From NCBI GenBank assembly GCA_041071465.1, contig CP163498.1:2870001-2934000 (forward strand): a DNA stretch of 64,000 nucleotides, in the 5' to 3' direction. This DNA is from Pseudomonas putida (GTDB lineage: Bacteria > Pseudomonadota > Gammaproteobacteria > Pseudomonadales > Pseudomonadaceae). Positions 42,148 to 49,785 of this stretch are shown one piece after another. Under the pieces are notes generated by a model. It was not told the origin of the DNA, did not search any database, and saw only the letters and a list, made by a program, of their open reading frames with translations. Within the stretch, counting starts at the first letter, position 1; every line of letters starts with the position of its first letter. The position numbers and the translations under genes were made by a program.

Positions 42148-42381
42148 ATGCAACTCATCCGATCTGTAACAACTGTTTCGCCCGCTAACCTCCTCACGCC
42201 TGAGCAGGCAGCCAAATTCTTGGGCCTATCGGTCAAGACCCTGGCCACCTGGCGCAGCACTGGTAGGCACGCTCTCCCCTTCATCCGCTGTGGCGCACGC
42301 ATCCGCTATCAGCGGGCCGAGCTGGACGCCTGGCTAGCCAAGCGGCACCAAACTTCTACGGCGCCTCGGGGGAAAAGCTAA
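42148..42381 (+). CDS. excisionase-type helix-turn-helix protein
   Basis: A 77-residue protein with a MerR/Xis-like winged helix (LTPEQAAKFLGLSVKTLATWRSTGRH ... RIRYQRAELDAWLAKR), the HTH_17 pattern of excisionases. It probably acts as recombination directionality factor or transcription activator of the island. Its stop overlaps the next gene's start by one base. Confidence 0.85.
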   Translation: MQLIRSVTTVSPANLLTPEQAAKFLGLSVKTLATWRSTGRHALPFIRCGARIRYQRAELDAWLAKRHQTSTAPRGKS

Positions 42382-42710
42382 TGTCCTCGCGTCAATCCAC
42401 AAACAACCCCTCTCCATCGACCGCTGTCCATGCACGTGGTGGCGGCGGTTCGGTGCGCAATCTGCGCCAGGGTATTGGTCAAGTTCCAGGCTTTGATCCT
42501 GCCGCCACGCTGATTCGCTTCCCCGATGTGGTGGCTATGACCGGCCTAGCTCGCGCAACTATCTACAAGCGGCTCAAGGACGATCCGACCTTTCCCCGCC
42601 CCGTGCCGTTGAGCGGCAGCACGTCACGGGGAGCGCCAGTGGGCTTTGTTCTCGCAGAAGTGCAGCGCTGGGCGCGTGAACGTATTGAAGCTCGGGGGAT
42701 TACTGCATGA
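42381..42710 (+). CDS. AlpA-family regulator
   Basis: A 109-residue protein. The N-terminal 45 residues are low-complexity and Ser/Gly-rich. The C-terminal two thirds match AlpA (RFPDVVAMTGLARATIYKRLKDDPTFPRPVPLSG ... GFVLAEVQRWARERI). AlpA proteins activate integrase or excision genes of P4-like elements. It is coupled to the genes before and after it. Confidence 0.87.
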   Translation: MSSRQSTNNPSPSTAVHARGGGGSVRNLRQGIGQVPGFDPAATLIRFPDVVAMTGLARATIYKRLKDDPTFPRPVPLSGSTSRGAPVGFVLAEVQRWARERIEARGITA

Positions 42711-43303
42711 GACTCGCTCGCATGCCGTTTACTGGCCCCTTCTTCGACACATACGGAATTGGCTTTGCCCTGTACCAGCCGGGCCGCAACAACTGGAAGC
42801 AACGTACCGTCGCAGGTGTAAGTTGGAACGGCCTGGATGGAAAAGCGCACTTTTTCAACCCAGATGGCCTGGTGCTTCCGCTGGTTCCTTCCCCTTGGGA
42901 ACTGCCTACCCTATTGCGCCAGCATAGGACGCGCATGGAGCCAGCACAGGTGGTGGGGGCAGGCGCATTTGCTATGACCCATCCCGCTGGAGAGTCGAGC
43001 GAATCAAACCATTGGGTCACTTACTGGCTCGTAGGGAGTGATGCGGCCTATGCAAATTGCCCAGAGGTGTGGACTGGCTATGTGGAATCTCAAGTAGCGG
43101 CTGAGCGCAAAGCGGCCGAGCACAACTACGTTGATGCCCGCCGTATCAGCCAACGCGCAGAGCATGAGCCGACCTGTGATGGTCTGTCCGAATGGGTCCG
43201 TGTAAACACTGAGGATTGCCGCCGCATGCTGCGTGCTGAGTATGAGCGCGAATGTGCGGAGGATCAGCGAGTTGCGGCCTGGTTGCGAGGGTGCGCCGCA
43301 TGA
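42707..43303 (+). CDS. uncharacterised island protein
   Basis: A 198-residue protein with no domain I recognise. The N-terminal half has aromatic and Gly-rich segments (GIGFALYQPGRNNWKQRTVAGVSW). The C-terminal 80 residues are charged and helical. ATGA overlaps with both the AlpA-type gene and the next gene show that it is part of the operon. Its usual place in P4-like islands suggests a role in element maintenance. Confidence 0.75.
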   Translation: MRLARMPFTGPFFDTYGIGFALYQPGRNNWKQRTVAGVSWNGLDGKAHFFNPDGLVLPLVPSPWELPTLLRQHRTRMEPAQVVGAGAFAMTHPAGESSESNHWVTYWLVGSDAAYANCPEVWTGYVESQVAAERKAAEHNYVDARRISQRAEHEPTCDGLSEWVRVNTEDCRRMLRAEYERECAEDQRVAAWLRGCAA

Positions 43304-43632
43304 AACCTATTTTCCTGCCCGCCGCTGCCCTTGATGCCATAGACGAGCTGGGTCCAAAGGCACCTACGCCTGGGCGACTGGAGCGACTGCAAAAACTCCG
43401 CGACGAAGCACTAGGCAAAGGGGCGCACGTTCTGCTGCTGATTTGGCCGACCCTTGATTGGATGCTGCTCGCTGTCGAGGCGCCTGAGGACGTAGTAATT
43501 CGGGATGCAGCGCAGTTGGTGCCCAACGTGCTCGCCAATCCCAATGCGTTGGGACAGATGTATGAGAAGGCCAGGCAAGGCCGCAATCTCACCTGGCTAA
43601 AGCTTGAGCGTCGCCCGGCCATTATCCACTAA
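43300..43632 (+). CDS. uncharacterised small island protein
   Basis: A 110-residue protein starting MKPIFLPAAALDAIDELG, mostly helical, with no recognised domain. ATG 43300 was chosen over an in-frame codon 48 nt upstream because it overlaps the previous stop (ATGA). A terminator-like hairpin follows 6 nt after its stop, closing this early operon. Confidence 0.75.
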   Translation: MKPIFLPAAALDAIDELGPKAPTPGRLERLQKLRDEALGKGAHVLLLIWPTLDWMLLAVEAPEDVVIRDAAQLVPNVLANPNALGQMYEKARQGRNLTWLKLERRPAIIH

Positions 43633-43637
43633 CGAAA

Positions 43638-43665
43638 ACGCCCCCGGCTGCAACCGAGGGCGTCT
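43638..43665 (+). terminator. terminator-like hairpin ending the AlpA operon
   Basis: The stem acgccccc.gg / cc.agggcgt with loop ctgcaa lies just after the stop at 43632. It lacks a clear T-run. Confidence 0.5.
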
Positions 43666-43794
43666 GAGGATCTTCACTTTGCCCGCTCACTCTATGCCAT
43701 GGCCAGGAGCCATGCAACCTGCCCGCACCACTCAGCTTGCGCTTCGTCGGGTCACACGTTACTCTGCGCCTGTCGCTGCAAATTCAGCGACCGG

Positions 43795-44011
43795 GTTTGG
43801 CGACCCGATCAACATAAGGCGCACAGGCGCCCCCATCACGATTGCAGGCGCTTTTTTTGTGCCCGTACGTCCGTGTTATGGCGGCTGTGCGTGGGAGACC
43901 TTCGGGTCTGCCGGTTTCCTTATGTACCGGTTCGCCAACCTGCGCACAGCTGCCACCCTAATTCGTTTGGCGACGGACCGTGGCAGCTCCACACATAAGG
44001 AGCGTCACCCC
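43795..44011 (+). ncRNA. structured P4-like leader RNA (Icd/Ash region), copy 1
   Basis: About 215 nt with a gcaggcgctttttttgtgcc start and three hairpins: P1 AGACC-TTCG-GGTCT (43896-43909), P2 CCGGT/ACCGG (43911-43930) and P3 AGCTGCCAC/GTGGCAGCT (43948-43988). The same order occurs at 58480-58683 with compensating base changes in P1 and P2. The segment precedes the small-gene/primase operon, which is where phage P4 has its immunity leader. The reading frame through it resembles the Icd-like/Ash family but lacks a good start, so a structured RNA is the better call. Confidence 0.65.
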
Positions 44012-44176
44012 ATGCACACCCTCAATCCGTCTGCTCTCCAGAGCCACATTGCCGCCCTGAAGGCCCGTGCTATTGCGGCACTGCACGCCAATTCATCCCT
44101 CTCCGTCCGCTTGGCGCGTTACAACGCGGCGATGGCCCGTGCCCGCGCCCTGGAAGCAAACGGGGGCGCCCAATGA
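44012..44176 (+). CDS. small island protein after the leader RNA
   Basis: A 54-residue basic helical protein (MHTLNPSALQSHIAALKARA), with ribosome site taaggag 11 nt upstream. It begins right after the leader hairpins, and its stop overlaps the next start. A similar short gene follows the second leader copy at 58684. By position it corresponds to the kil/Icd-like gene of P4, but homology cannot be shown here. Confidence 0.7.
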   Translation: MHTLNPSALQSHIAALKARAIAALHANSSLSVRLARYNAAMARARALEANGGAQ

Positions 44177-44460
44177 CTACTCAACTACAGCACTGCTCTC
44201 AACCCGAAGATCTGCTGTGCGTTACCGCACAGGCGCCCGCTGGCGTCCCAATAGATGCGATCACCTGTGCCGTTGAGCGAGCCCAGGCGGTGCTGTGTTT
44301 GCTGGAGGATCAGTTCGAGGCGGAGCAGGGGCAGCGCCTGACTAACCGTGTGATTCTCGGCGCTCTGTGGGACGTACGTGGGACGCTGGAGCAGATTCGT
44401 ATCTTGGTCGTGCATGCCGACGATTCGACCCGCCATGTCGCGGAAAGGGGGCGGAAATGA
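44173..44460 (+). CDS. uncharacterised small island protein
   Basis: A 95-residue, mainly helical protein (AVERAQAVLCLLEDQFEAEQG). ATGA overlaps on both sides place it in the operon leading to the primase. A gene of similar size holds the same place after the second leader copy (58805). No recognised domain. Confidence 0.75.
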   Translation: MTTQLQHCSQPEDLLCVTAQAPAGVPIDAITCAVERAQAVLCLLEDQFEAEQGQRLTNRVILGALWDVRGTLEQIRILVVHADDSTRHVAERGRK

Positions 44461-44741
44461 GCGGGCGCATTCAGGTTAATACAGCGGGCGGTGCCACCTT
44501 CTCTAAGCACAACTCGTCGAATCTACCATTTTTCCGGGTATGCCCCGATATCTCCGGTGAGGAAGCATTGGAGCAGGCGTCGGTACTCATGAGCTGTGTG
44601 AACAAATTGACGCAGCTAGCAGGCGTGAGCGACGACAACAATGCGCTTGTGTGGGCTGCGCACTATTTGGGTGAGCAGGCTAAGGCTCTTGTCGATGATG
44701 TGACCACTGGGATTCAGATTGCCGAGAGTGGCCAGGCATGA
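44457..44741 (+). CDS. DUF3077-like small protein
   Basis: A 94-residue protein with the pattern FFRVCPDISGEEALEQASVLMSCVNKLTQLAG, which resembles the DUF3077 family common in Pseudomonas islands. ATG 44457 overlaps the previous stop; its own stop overlaps the primase start (ATGA). Function unknown. Confidence 0.75.
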   Translation: MSGRIQVNTAGGATFSKHNSSNLPFFRVCPDISGEEALEQASVLMSCVNKLTQLAGVSDDNNALVWAAHYLGEQAKALVDDVTTGIQIAESGQA

Positions 44742-47614
44742 GCAGGAAGATGCCCAACTCCAGGCATCCGACCTTTGCGCAGGTCAAGGCCGCCTCCTGC
44801 GCGGCGATTGAGCGCGTGCTGGCCCATTGGCTTCCCGGTGGCAAGCGCGTAGACGGTGGCAAGGAATACACCGCCCCCAACCCAACGAGAGCGGACAAGC
44901 ATTCAGGCTCGCTCAAGGTGAACTTGGCCAAAGCCACCTGGTGCGACTTCGCCACCGGTGATAAAGGCGGTGATTTGATTGACCTGGTGCGCTACCTCGA
45001 TCGCGGCACAGATGTGGAGGCGTGTAACAAACTGGCTGCCTTCCTCGGTGTCGAGGCGATGAGCAAATCCGACGTCACAGCTCCCGCCAGTCAGGCTAAA
45101 AAACCAGAGTGGGTGCCCGTGCTGCCCATTCCTGAGCAGGCAATGCTGAAGGTGCTGCAAGCGCACCGGCAGCACGGTAAACCTTCCAAGGTTTGGATTT
45201 ACCGTGACGCCAACGGTCAGCCACTTATGGTGCTGTACCGCTTCGACCTCGGGCCGGATGAGAGCGGCACGCCGCGCAAAGTGTTCGCGCCCCTCACCTG
45301 GTGCAAAAACTCTGCAAATGACTCGCTAGCTTGGCGCTGGCAGGGTTTATCGGAGCCTCGCCCGCTGCTGCGACTTGATGATCTGGCTAAACGCCCCTTG
45401 GCGCCAGTAGTGCTGTGCGAGGGCGAGAAGGCCTCCGATGCCGCTGCCGATCTGTTGCCCGAGCATGTTGCCACCTGCTGGCCCAACGGGACGAACTCTT
45501 GGCAGAAGGCTGATTTCGCGGCGCTAGTCGGGCGTGACGTATTGCTTTGGCCTGACAACGATGCCCCCGGCATTAAGTGCATGGATGCCTTGGCCGACCA
45601 CCTGCGAAAGCTTGGAGCTGCCTCGGTCCAGACGGTAGCCTTGACGGCGTTCGGGCTACTCCCTGGCATGGAGGGCGAGCGCCCCACTTTCGCCCCAGGC
45701 GGTGAGTGGCGCGAAGGTGACGATGCGGCGGATGCCCTGTCCAAAGGCTGGACGGCTCAACACTTAGCAGAGCTGCAGCGCACCGGGAAGCTATTCGCCC
45801 TCGTACCTGCCGCCACACCCACCCCCACCAAGCAGAACAAGACCACTGGCCAGGCCAAGCCGCAACCTGAGAAGAAAACCGCCCCAGCCCCGAGCGGCTT
45901 CCGTGTCACGAAAGATGGGGTGTTCTATGCCGGTGAGGATGGTGAAGCACGCCCGGTTTGTTCACGGCTAGAGGTATTGGCTCGGACCCGTGACGAAAAG
46001 GGCCACGGCTGGGGGTTGCTGGTGGAGTTCGATGACCCGGATGGGGCCAACAAGCGCCTCAACATTCCGGCCAGGGCAATGGCCGGCGACTTTGGCAAGG
46101 AAGTGCTCGCGCCACTGGTCGATATGGGGCTGCGCCTGGCGCCCGTGCGCACTGCTCGCAATTCGCGCAACGATCTACAGAGCTACTTGCAGGGCTATGA
46201 CGGTGCTGAGCGGGCTCGCCTGGTCACTCGTCTGGGCTGGCACGGGGATGCCTACTTGCTGCCAGATCGGCAGATAGGTGCCACCGCCGAATATCTGCAC
46301 TTCTACGAAGCCGGTGCTCAGCTTCCGTCGATCACTCAGGCGGGGACACTGGAACAATGGCAGCAGCAAATCGGTGCGCTTTGCGTGGGCAATAACCGCC
46401 TGGCGTTCGTCGTATGCGTGGCTTTCGCTGGTGCGGTGTTGCATCTACTCGGGCACGAGTCGGGCGGTTTCCACCTGTACGGCGATAGCTCGGGCGGGAA
46501 GACCACCCACCTGCAGGTGGCTGCCTCGGTTTGGGGTGGGCCACGTCTGGTGCGTTCCTGGCGCTCGACAGACAACGCCCTGGAAAGTATCGCAGCGGCG
46601 CACTCGGACGGGTTGCTGGTGCTCGATGAGATCGGGATGTGCGACCCACGGATCATTGGGGAAACGGTCTACATGCTGGGTAACGGCACCGGTAAGGCGC
46701 GGGCCAATGATCGTGGCATGAGTGGGCGCCAAGTTCAGGAATGGCGCTTGCTGTTTCTCTCCACCGGGGAAAAGACCTTGGCGCAACACATGGCCGAGGC
46801 AAACAAGGACCTGAAAGCCGGTATGGAGGTGCGACTGCTTGCTGTACCGGCTGACGCGAGCAAAGGGCTAGGGTTGTTTGAAGAGCTGCATAGCTTCGAC
46901 GATGCCGCCGCGCTGTCGGATGCGCTCAAGGCCCGGGTTAGCCGATGCTATGGCACGCCTGCCCAGGCTTTCCTGTCGGCCCTCTGTGAGCCCGGTAAGT
47001 TGCGGGCATATGCGGCCATGGTGCGCAGCACTCTGGAGCGGTTTACCACTGAGGCATTACCTGCCAGCGCCAGCGGCCAGGCACAGCGTGCCGCAACTCG
47101 CTTCGGACTGGCAGCGGCGGCAGGTGAGTTGGCTACAGCCTTGGGCGTTACAGGATGGCCAGACGGAATAGCGCTGCAATCCGCGCGCGTGTGCTTGGAT
47201 GCTTGGTTGGCTGAACGTGGCGGTGCCGGAAACCTGGAAGGTGACGCTATCGTGGCCAGGCTGCGCGGCATGGTGGAGCGTTATGGAGAAAGTCGCTTCA
47301 CGCGGTGGGATTCTATTGCCGCAAAGACCGATGAGCATGCGCCGCGTACAGCAGACCGGCTTGGCTTTCGCAGGACTATGGATCATGGCATTGGCGACTC
47401 TTTATATACGTCGGTGACCTATTACTTCCTCGGCACGACTTGGCGTGATGAGGTTTTTAAAGGTATGAACTTGCGAAATGTAAATAGAGAGCTGGTCGCG
47501 CGCGGAATACTTGAGCCGAGCGGAGACGGAAAAGCCGCCCAATCCGTAACACTACCCGGAATGCCGAAAGGACGGGTTTATGTTGTGAATTCAAACGTAT
47601 TGCTTGGCGAATAA
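44738..47614 (+). CDS. P4-alpha-like primase-helicase (TOPRIM + DUF927)
   Basis: A 958-residue replication protein. The N-terminal region (1-110) resembles DNA-binding or primase zinc-less domains. A TOPRIM domain spans about 225-310 (VLCEGEKASDAAADLL; WPDNDAPG). After a Pro/Lys-rich linker (about 365-385) comes a DUF927 helicase domain with Walker A GDSSGGKTT at 582-590 and Walker B LLVLDEIG with Asp630-Glu631. It should prime and unwind DNA for autonomous replication of the excised island. It ends the leader-controlled operon. GC falls sharply just after it. Confidence 0.9.
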   Translation: MSRKMPNSRHPTFAQVKAASCAAIERVLAHWLPGGKRVDGGKEYTAPNPTRADKHSGSLKVNLAKATWCDFATGDKGGDLIDLVRYLDRGTDVEACNKLAAFLGVEAMSKSDVTAPASQAKKPEWVPVLPIPEQAMLKVLQAHRQHGKPSKVWIYRDANGQPLMVLYRFDLGPDESGTPRKVFAPLTWCKNSANDSLAWRWQGLSEPRPLLRLDDLAKRPLAPVVLCEGEKASDAAADLLPEHVATCWPNGTNSWQKADFAALVGRDVLLWPDNDAPGIKCMDALADHLRKLGAASVQTVALTAFGLLPGMEGERPTFAPGGEWREGDDAADALSKGWTAQHLAELQRTGKLFALVPAATPTPTKQNKTTGQAKPQPEKKTAPAPSGFRVTKDGVFYAGEDGEARPVCSRLEVLARTRDEKGHGWGLLVEFDDPDGANKRLNIPARAMAGDFGKEVLAPLVDMGLRLAPVRTARNSRNDLQSYLQGYDGAERARLVTRLGWHGDAYLLPDRQIGATAEYLHFYEAGAQLPSITQAGTLEQWQQQIGALCVGNNRLAFVVCVAFAGAVLHLLGHESGGFHLYGDSSGGKTTHLQVAASVWGGPRLVRSWRSTDNALESIAAAHSDGLLVLDEIGMCDPRIIGETVYMLGNGTGKARANDRGMSGRQVQEWRLLFLSTGEKTLAQHMAEANKDLKAGMEVRLLAVPADASKGLGLFEELHSFDDAAALSDALKARVSRCYGTPAQAFLSALCEPGKLRAYAAMVRSTLERFTTEALPASASGQAQRAATRFGLAAAAGELATALGVTGWPDGIALQSARVCLDAWLAERGGAGNLEGDAIVARLRGMVERYGESRFTRWDSIAAKTDEHAPRTADRLGFRRTMDHGIGDSLYTSVTYYFLGTTWRDEVFKGMNLRNVNRELVARGILEPSGDGKAAQSVTLPGMPKGRVYVVNSNVLLGE

Positions 47615-47709
47615 CTAGTAGCACTAAACTAGCCGGGAGATTAATGGCCACTTATAGGCTCGGCCTGCCTACGCCTGCGCTTTCATAAATTTGATTATTG
47701 GAGTCCAAA

Positions 47710-48564
47710 ATGAGCACAAATTCGTCTATGCTAAAACAATGCCAAGCTGAACTCGCAAGCTTGAAGAAAGATCTTCCTCGGCTAAAAGCCGTCGCTGACG
47801 AGGCAGAGAAAACATTCGCTAATAGCCGTCAGGGAAGGCCTGTTTATCCTCGGGATCAGATCGCGCCTTACTCCAATGCTAAAGCTAAAATTGATGAGCT
47901 ATCTCGAGAGATTCCAAGACTTCAGGGCTTGGTTAGCTGGGAAGATGGTGTAAAGTTTGCCTCTGAAAACGTGCGGCAGGCAAAAAAAGATATAGCCAAG
48001 ATTCAAAGCGAAATTAAAAGCCTACGCGAAAAGCGAGAGATGCTGGAGTTCAAAAGGGCAGGTCTTGTTACGAAGCACGAGCGTGAATTTGAAGCTGCAG
48101 AACGCGATGAACATCAAGCCGCCCAAGCTTATGCCCAGGCGATGGGGGAGAACGATAGCGGGGTTGAGCGCAAGGCAGAGGGATTGTTGCAGAAGGCGTC
48201 CCACGCGTTGGCGATAATCAAACAGACGCTTCAAGGTGCTAATACAGTCTCGTCTGCACTTTGCACACAGCTCTCGGAGCTTGATGCTGTTATTCAGCAG
48301 AAGCAATCAGAGCTTGACAGTCTGAGCTCAAAAGTTCTTCAGGCTGCTCGATTTTATTGGGCAGACCGCTTTGAGAGGGCTGCACAAGAACTGGCAACCC
48401 TGGCGGCCCATGTTGCAGCAGCTGAAAAACTACTTGGGTACGGTGATAGCCTGAGCGATTTCTACGTTCCAGCTATTTCTCCCCAAAAGGGATATTTCAT
48501 TTCACATCGTAGGGTTTTGGAACGACGCAGCACTATCCAGCTGGAGCAGCTGACAGACATTTAA
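47710..48564 (+). CDS. coiled-coil protein of unknown function
   Basis: A 284-residue, Lys/Glu-rich protein. Long heptad-like stretches cover about residues 5-45, 70-150 and 185-215 (KKDIAKIQSEIKSLREKREM). The last 40 residues are less helical (GYGDSLSDFYVPAISPQKGYF). ATG 47710 with ribosome site ggag was preferred to a TTG four codons upstream. AT-rich compared with the primase, it is the first cargo gene. No known domain was recognised. Confidence 0.75.
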   Translation: MSTNSSMLKQCQAELASLKKDLPRLKAVADEAEKTFANSRQGRPVYPRDQIAPYSNAKAKIDELSREIPRLQGLVSWEDGVKFASENVRQAKKDIAKIQSEIKSLREKREMLEFKRAGLVTKHEREFEAAERDEHQAAQAYAQAMGENDSGVERKAEGLLQKASHALAIIKQTLQGANTVSSALCTQLSELDAVIQQKQSELDSLSSKVLQAARFYWADRFERAAQELATLAAHVAAAEKLLGYGDSLSDFYVPAISPQKGYFISHRRVLERRSTIQLEQLTDI

Positions 48565-48647
48565 TTCCAGCTTGCCGAATCCGTCATTATCAAATTGTCA
48601 AAACACCATCTCAGAGTAATAGGTGGTGGTGTTTTGATGTATGTGTA

Positions 48648-49307
48648 TTAATTTTTTTGTCGTTCATGATTGTCTTCGGTATTAAAATTCTGAAGCAAGT
48701 GCTCTACGTCATATAGGAAACCGTTTCGGATTGCTTTTTTGGTCTTTTCCAAATTTCCAAGCATGTCATTTACAGGGACCTTGGTGCTGCCAAAGATGAA
48801 TGAAGTTGATTCATGAACTATTTGACGCTCGTTCACGGGGCTGGCGATTACTGCGAAGAGCAACGATCCAAGTAATGCCAAAGGGAACTGTACTCTGCCA
48901 TTGAGCGTGCCAACGTAGGGGGCGTTGACAAATTCCACTTTCTCCGAGAGTTCGCCTTCATGGAGTATGGAGCAGCGCATGACTTTGTAGACAAGATCTT
49001 CGAATTCAATACATGTCCCTGAATCGCTGGAACTCGAAACTTCGAATGATAGGCTAGTTGTTTTAGCTGGTGTTCCATTGCTTAGTGACCAGAGAATGAA
49101 CGGCAGGCTGTCTTTCAAGAATTTTTTACAGCGCTCAGATGTCTTCTTTCCTGGATAAAGCAGCTTGGCTGTGCCGTCGATGGCAATTGCAAGTTGGATG
49201 AACGCATTTTCGGCATCCCCTAGAGCGAGCTTAGCTGTGCATTCCTGAATTCGCGCTGCAATGGTCAATAGTGACTCTCCTGGGTCTGGTATCTGCCGAT
49301 GCGGCAT
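48648..49307 (-). CDS. HEPN-like protein of unknown function
   Basis: A 219-residue AT-rich gene on the opposite strand to its neighbours. The segment YKVMRCSILHEGEL contains R111-x4-H116, the R-x4-6-H pattern of HEPN RNases, in a helical context, with another helical region at 10-70. HEPN proteins are common in toxin and anti-phage systems. This is pattern recognition only; a general all-helical protein is possible. It lies between the coiled-coil gene and the two-gene module. Confidence 0.6.
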   Translation of the reverse strand: MPHRQIPDPGESLLTIAARIQECTAKLALGDAENAFIQLAIAIDGTAKLLYPGKKTSERCKKFLKDSLPFILWSLSNGTPAKTTSLSFEVSSSSDSGTCIEFEDLVYKVMRCSILHEGELSEKVEFVNAPYVGTLNGRVQFPLALLGSLLFAVIASPVNERQIVHESTSFIFGSTKVPVNDMLGNLEKTKKAIRNGFLYDVEHLLQNFNTEDNHERQKN

Positions 49308-49785
49308 TCGCAGTTCTTGACCAATTTTTTGTTAGGTAGATTTTGGCTTCATCTACGGCTCGTCCATTGGGGGTAAGGGAAGCCCATCTTAGGCTTGATG
49401 GCTATTAGGCATCAACCTTAGCTGATGTCTTTCATGACAATTCCTGTAAGACACCCTATCAGTAGTGCTACCCACAGGACGGTTTGGACGAGCGACCGGC
49501 TGAGGCTCCTGAAAGACCGCTTTCGGCCGTTTTCTGCCTTTCGCGACAGGCAGAAAGCGGCCAAAAGCGGGCTACCGTTGAACGCGGTTCCTCCCCCGTT
49601 TGAGCACCAGCAGATGCATACAGCCGTTAGCCCTCGAAAGCTAGGCGCGTTGCTACTCCATCCTCAGCCCTGGCATCCTGAGTAGCCTGTGCACCGACGC
49701 CGCCCAATCGCGAGCTAATATGGTAAACAGGACGAAGGGCAGTCCTTTATTACCAAGCGCTATCATGAATACCGGAAGTTCAACC
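49308..49785. other. non-coding stretch with a 23-bp imperfect inverted repeat
   Basis: No convincing gene is present. A strong palindrome at 49517-49570 has arms of 23 nt with two mismatches (ccgctttcggccgttttct paired with agaaagcggccaaaagcgg) and a loop of 8. It resembles the degenerate intergenic palindromes of Pseudomonas and sits just ahead of the two-gene module, whose promoter must also lie here. Confidence 0.6.

Noticed and set aside
43604..44011. Long open frame reading into the small gene at 44012, resembling Icd-like/Ash proteins
   Set aside because: The upstream part starts inside the preceding gene and the conserved segment shows RNA hairpins with paired changes. I annotated the RNA and the 54-residue gene; the protein possibility is kept only as an alternative.
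49425..49685. Open frame of 86 codons ahead of the two-gene module
   Set aside because: It runs through the 49517-49570 palindrome, has no ribosome site and lacks protein-like composition.
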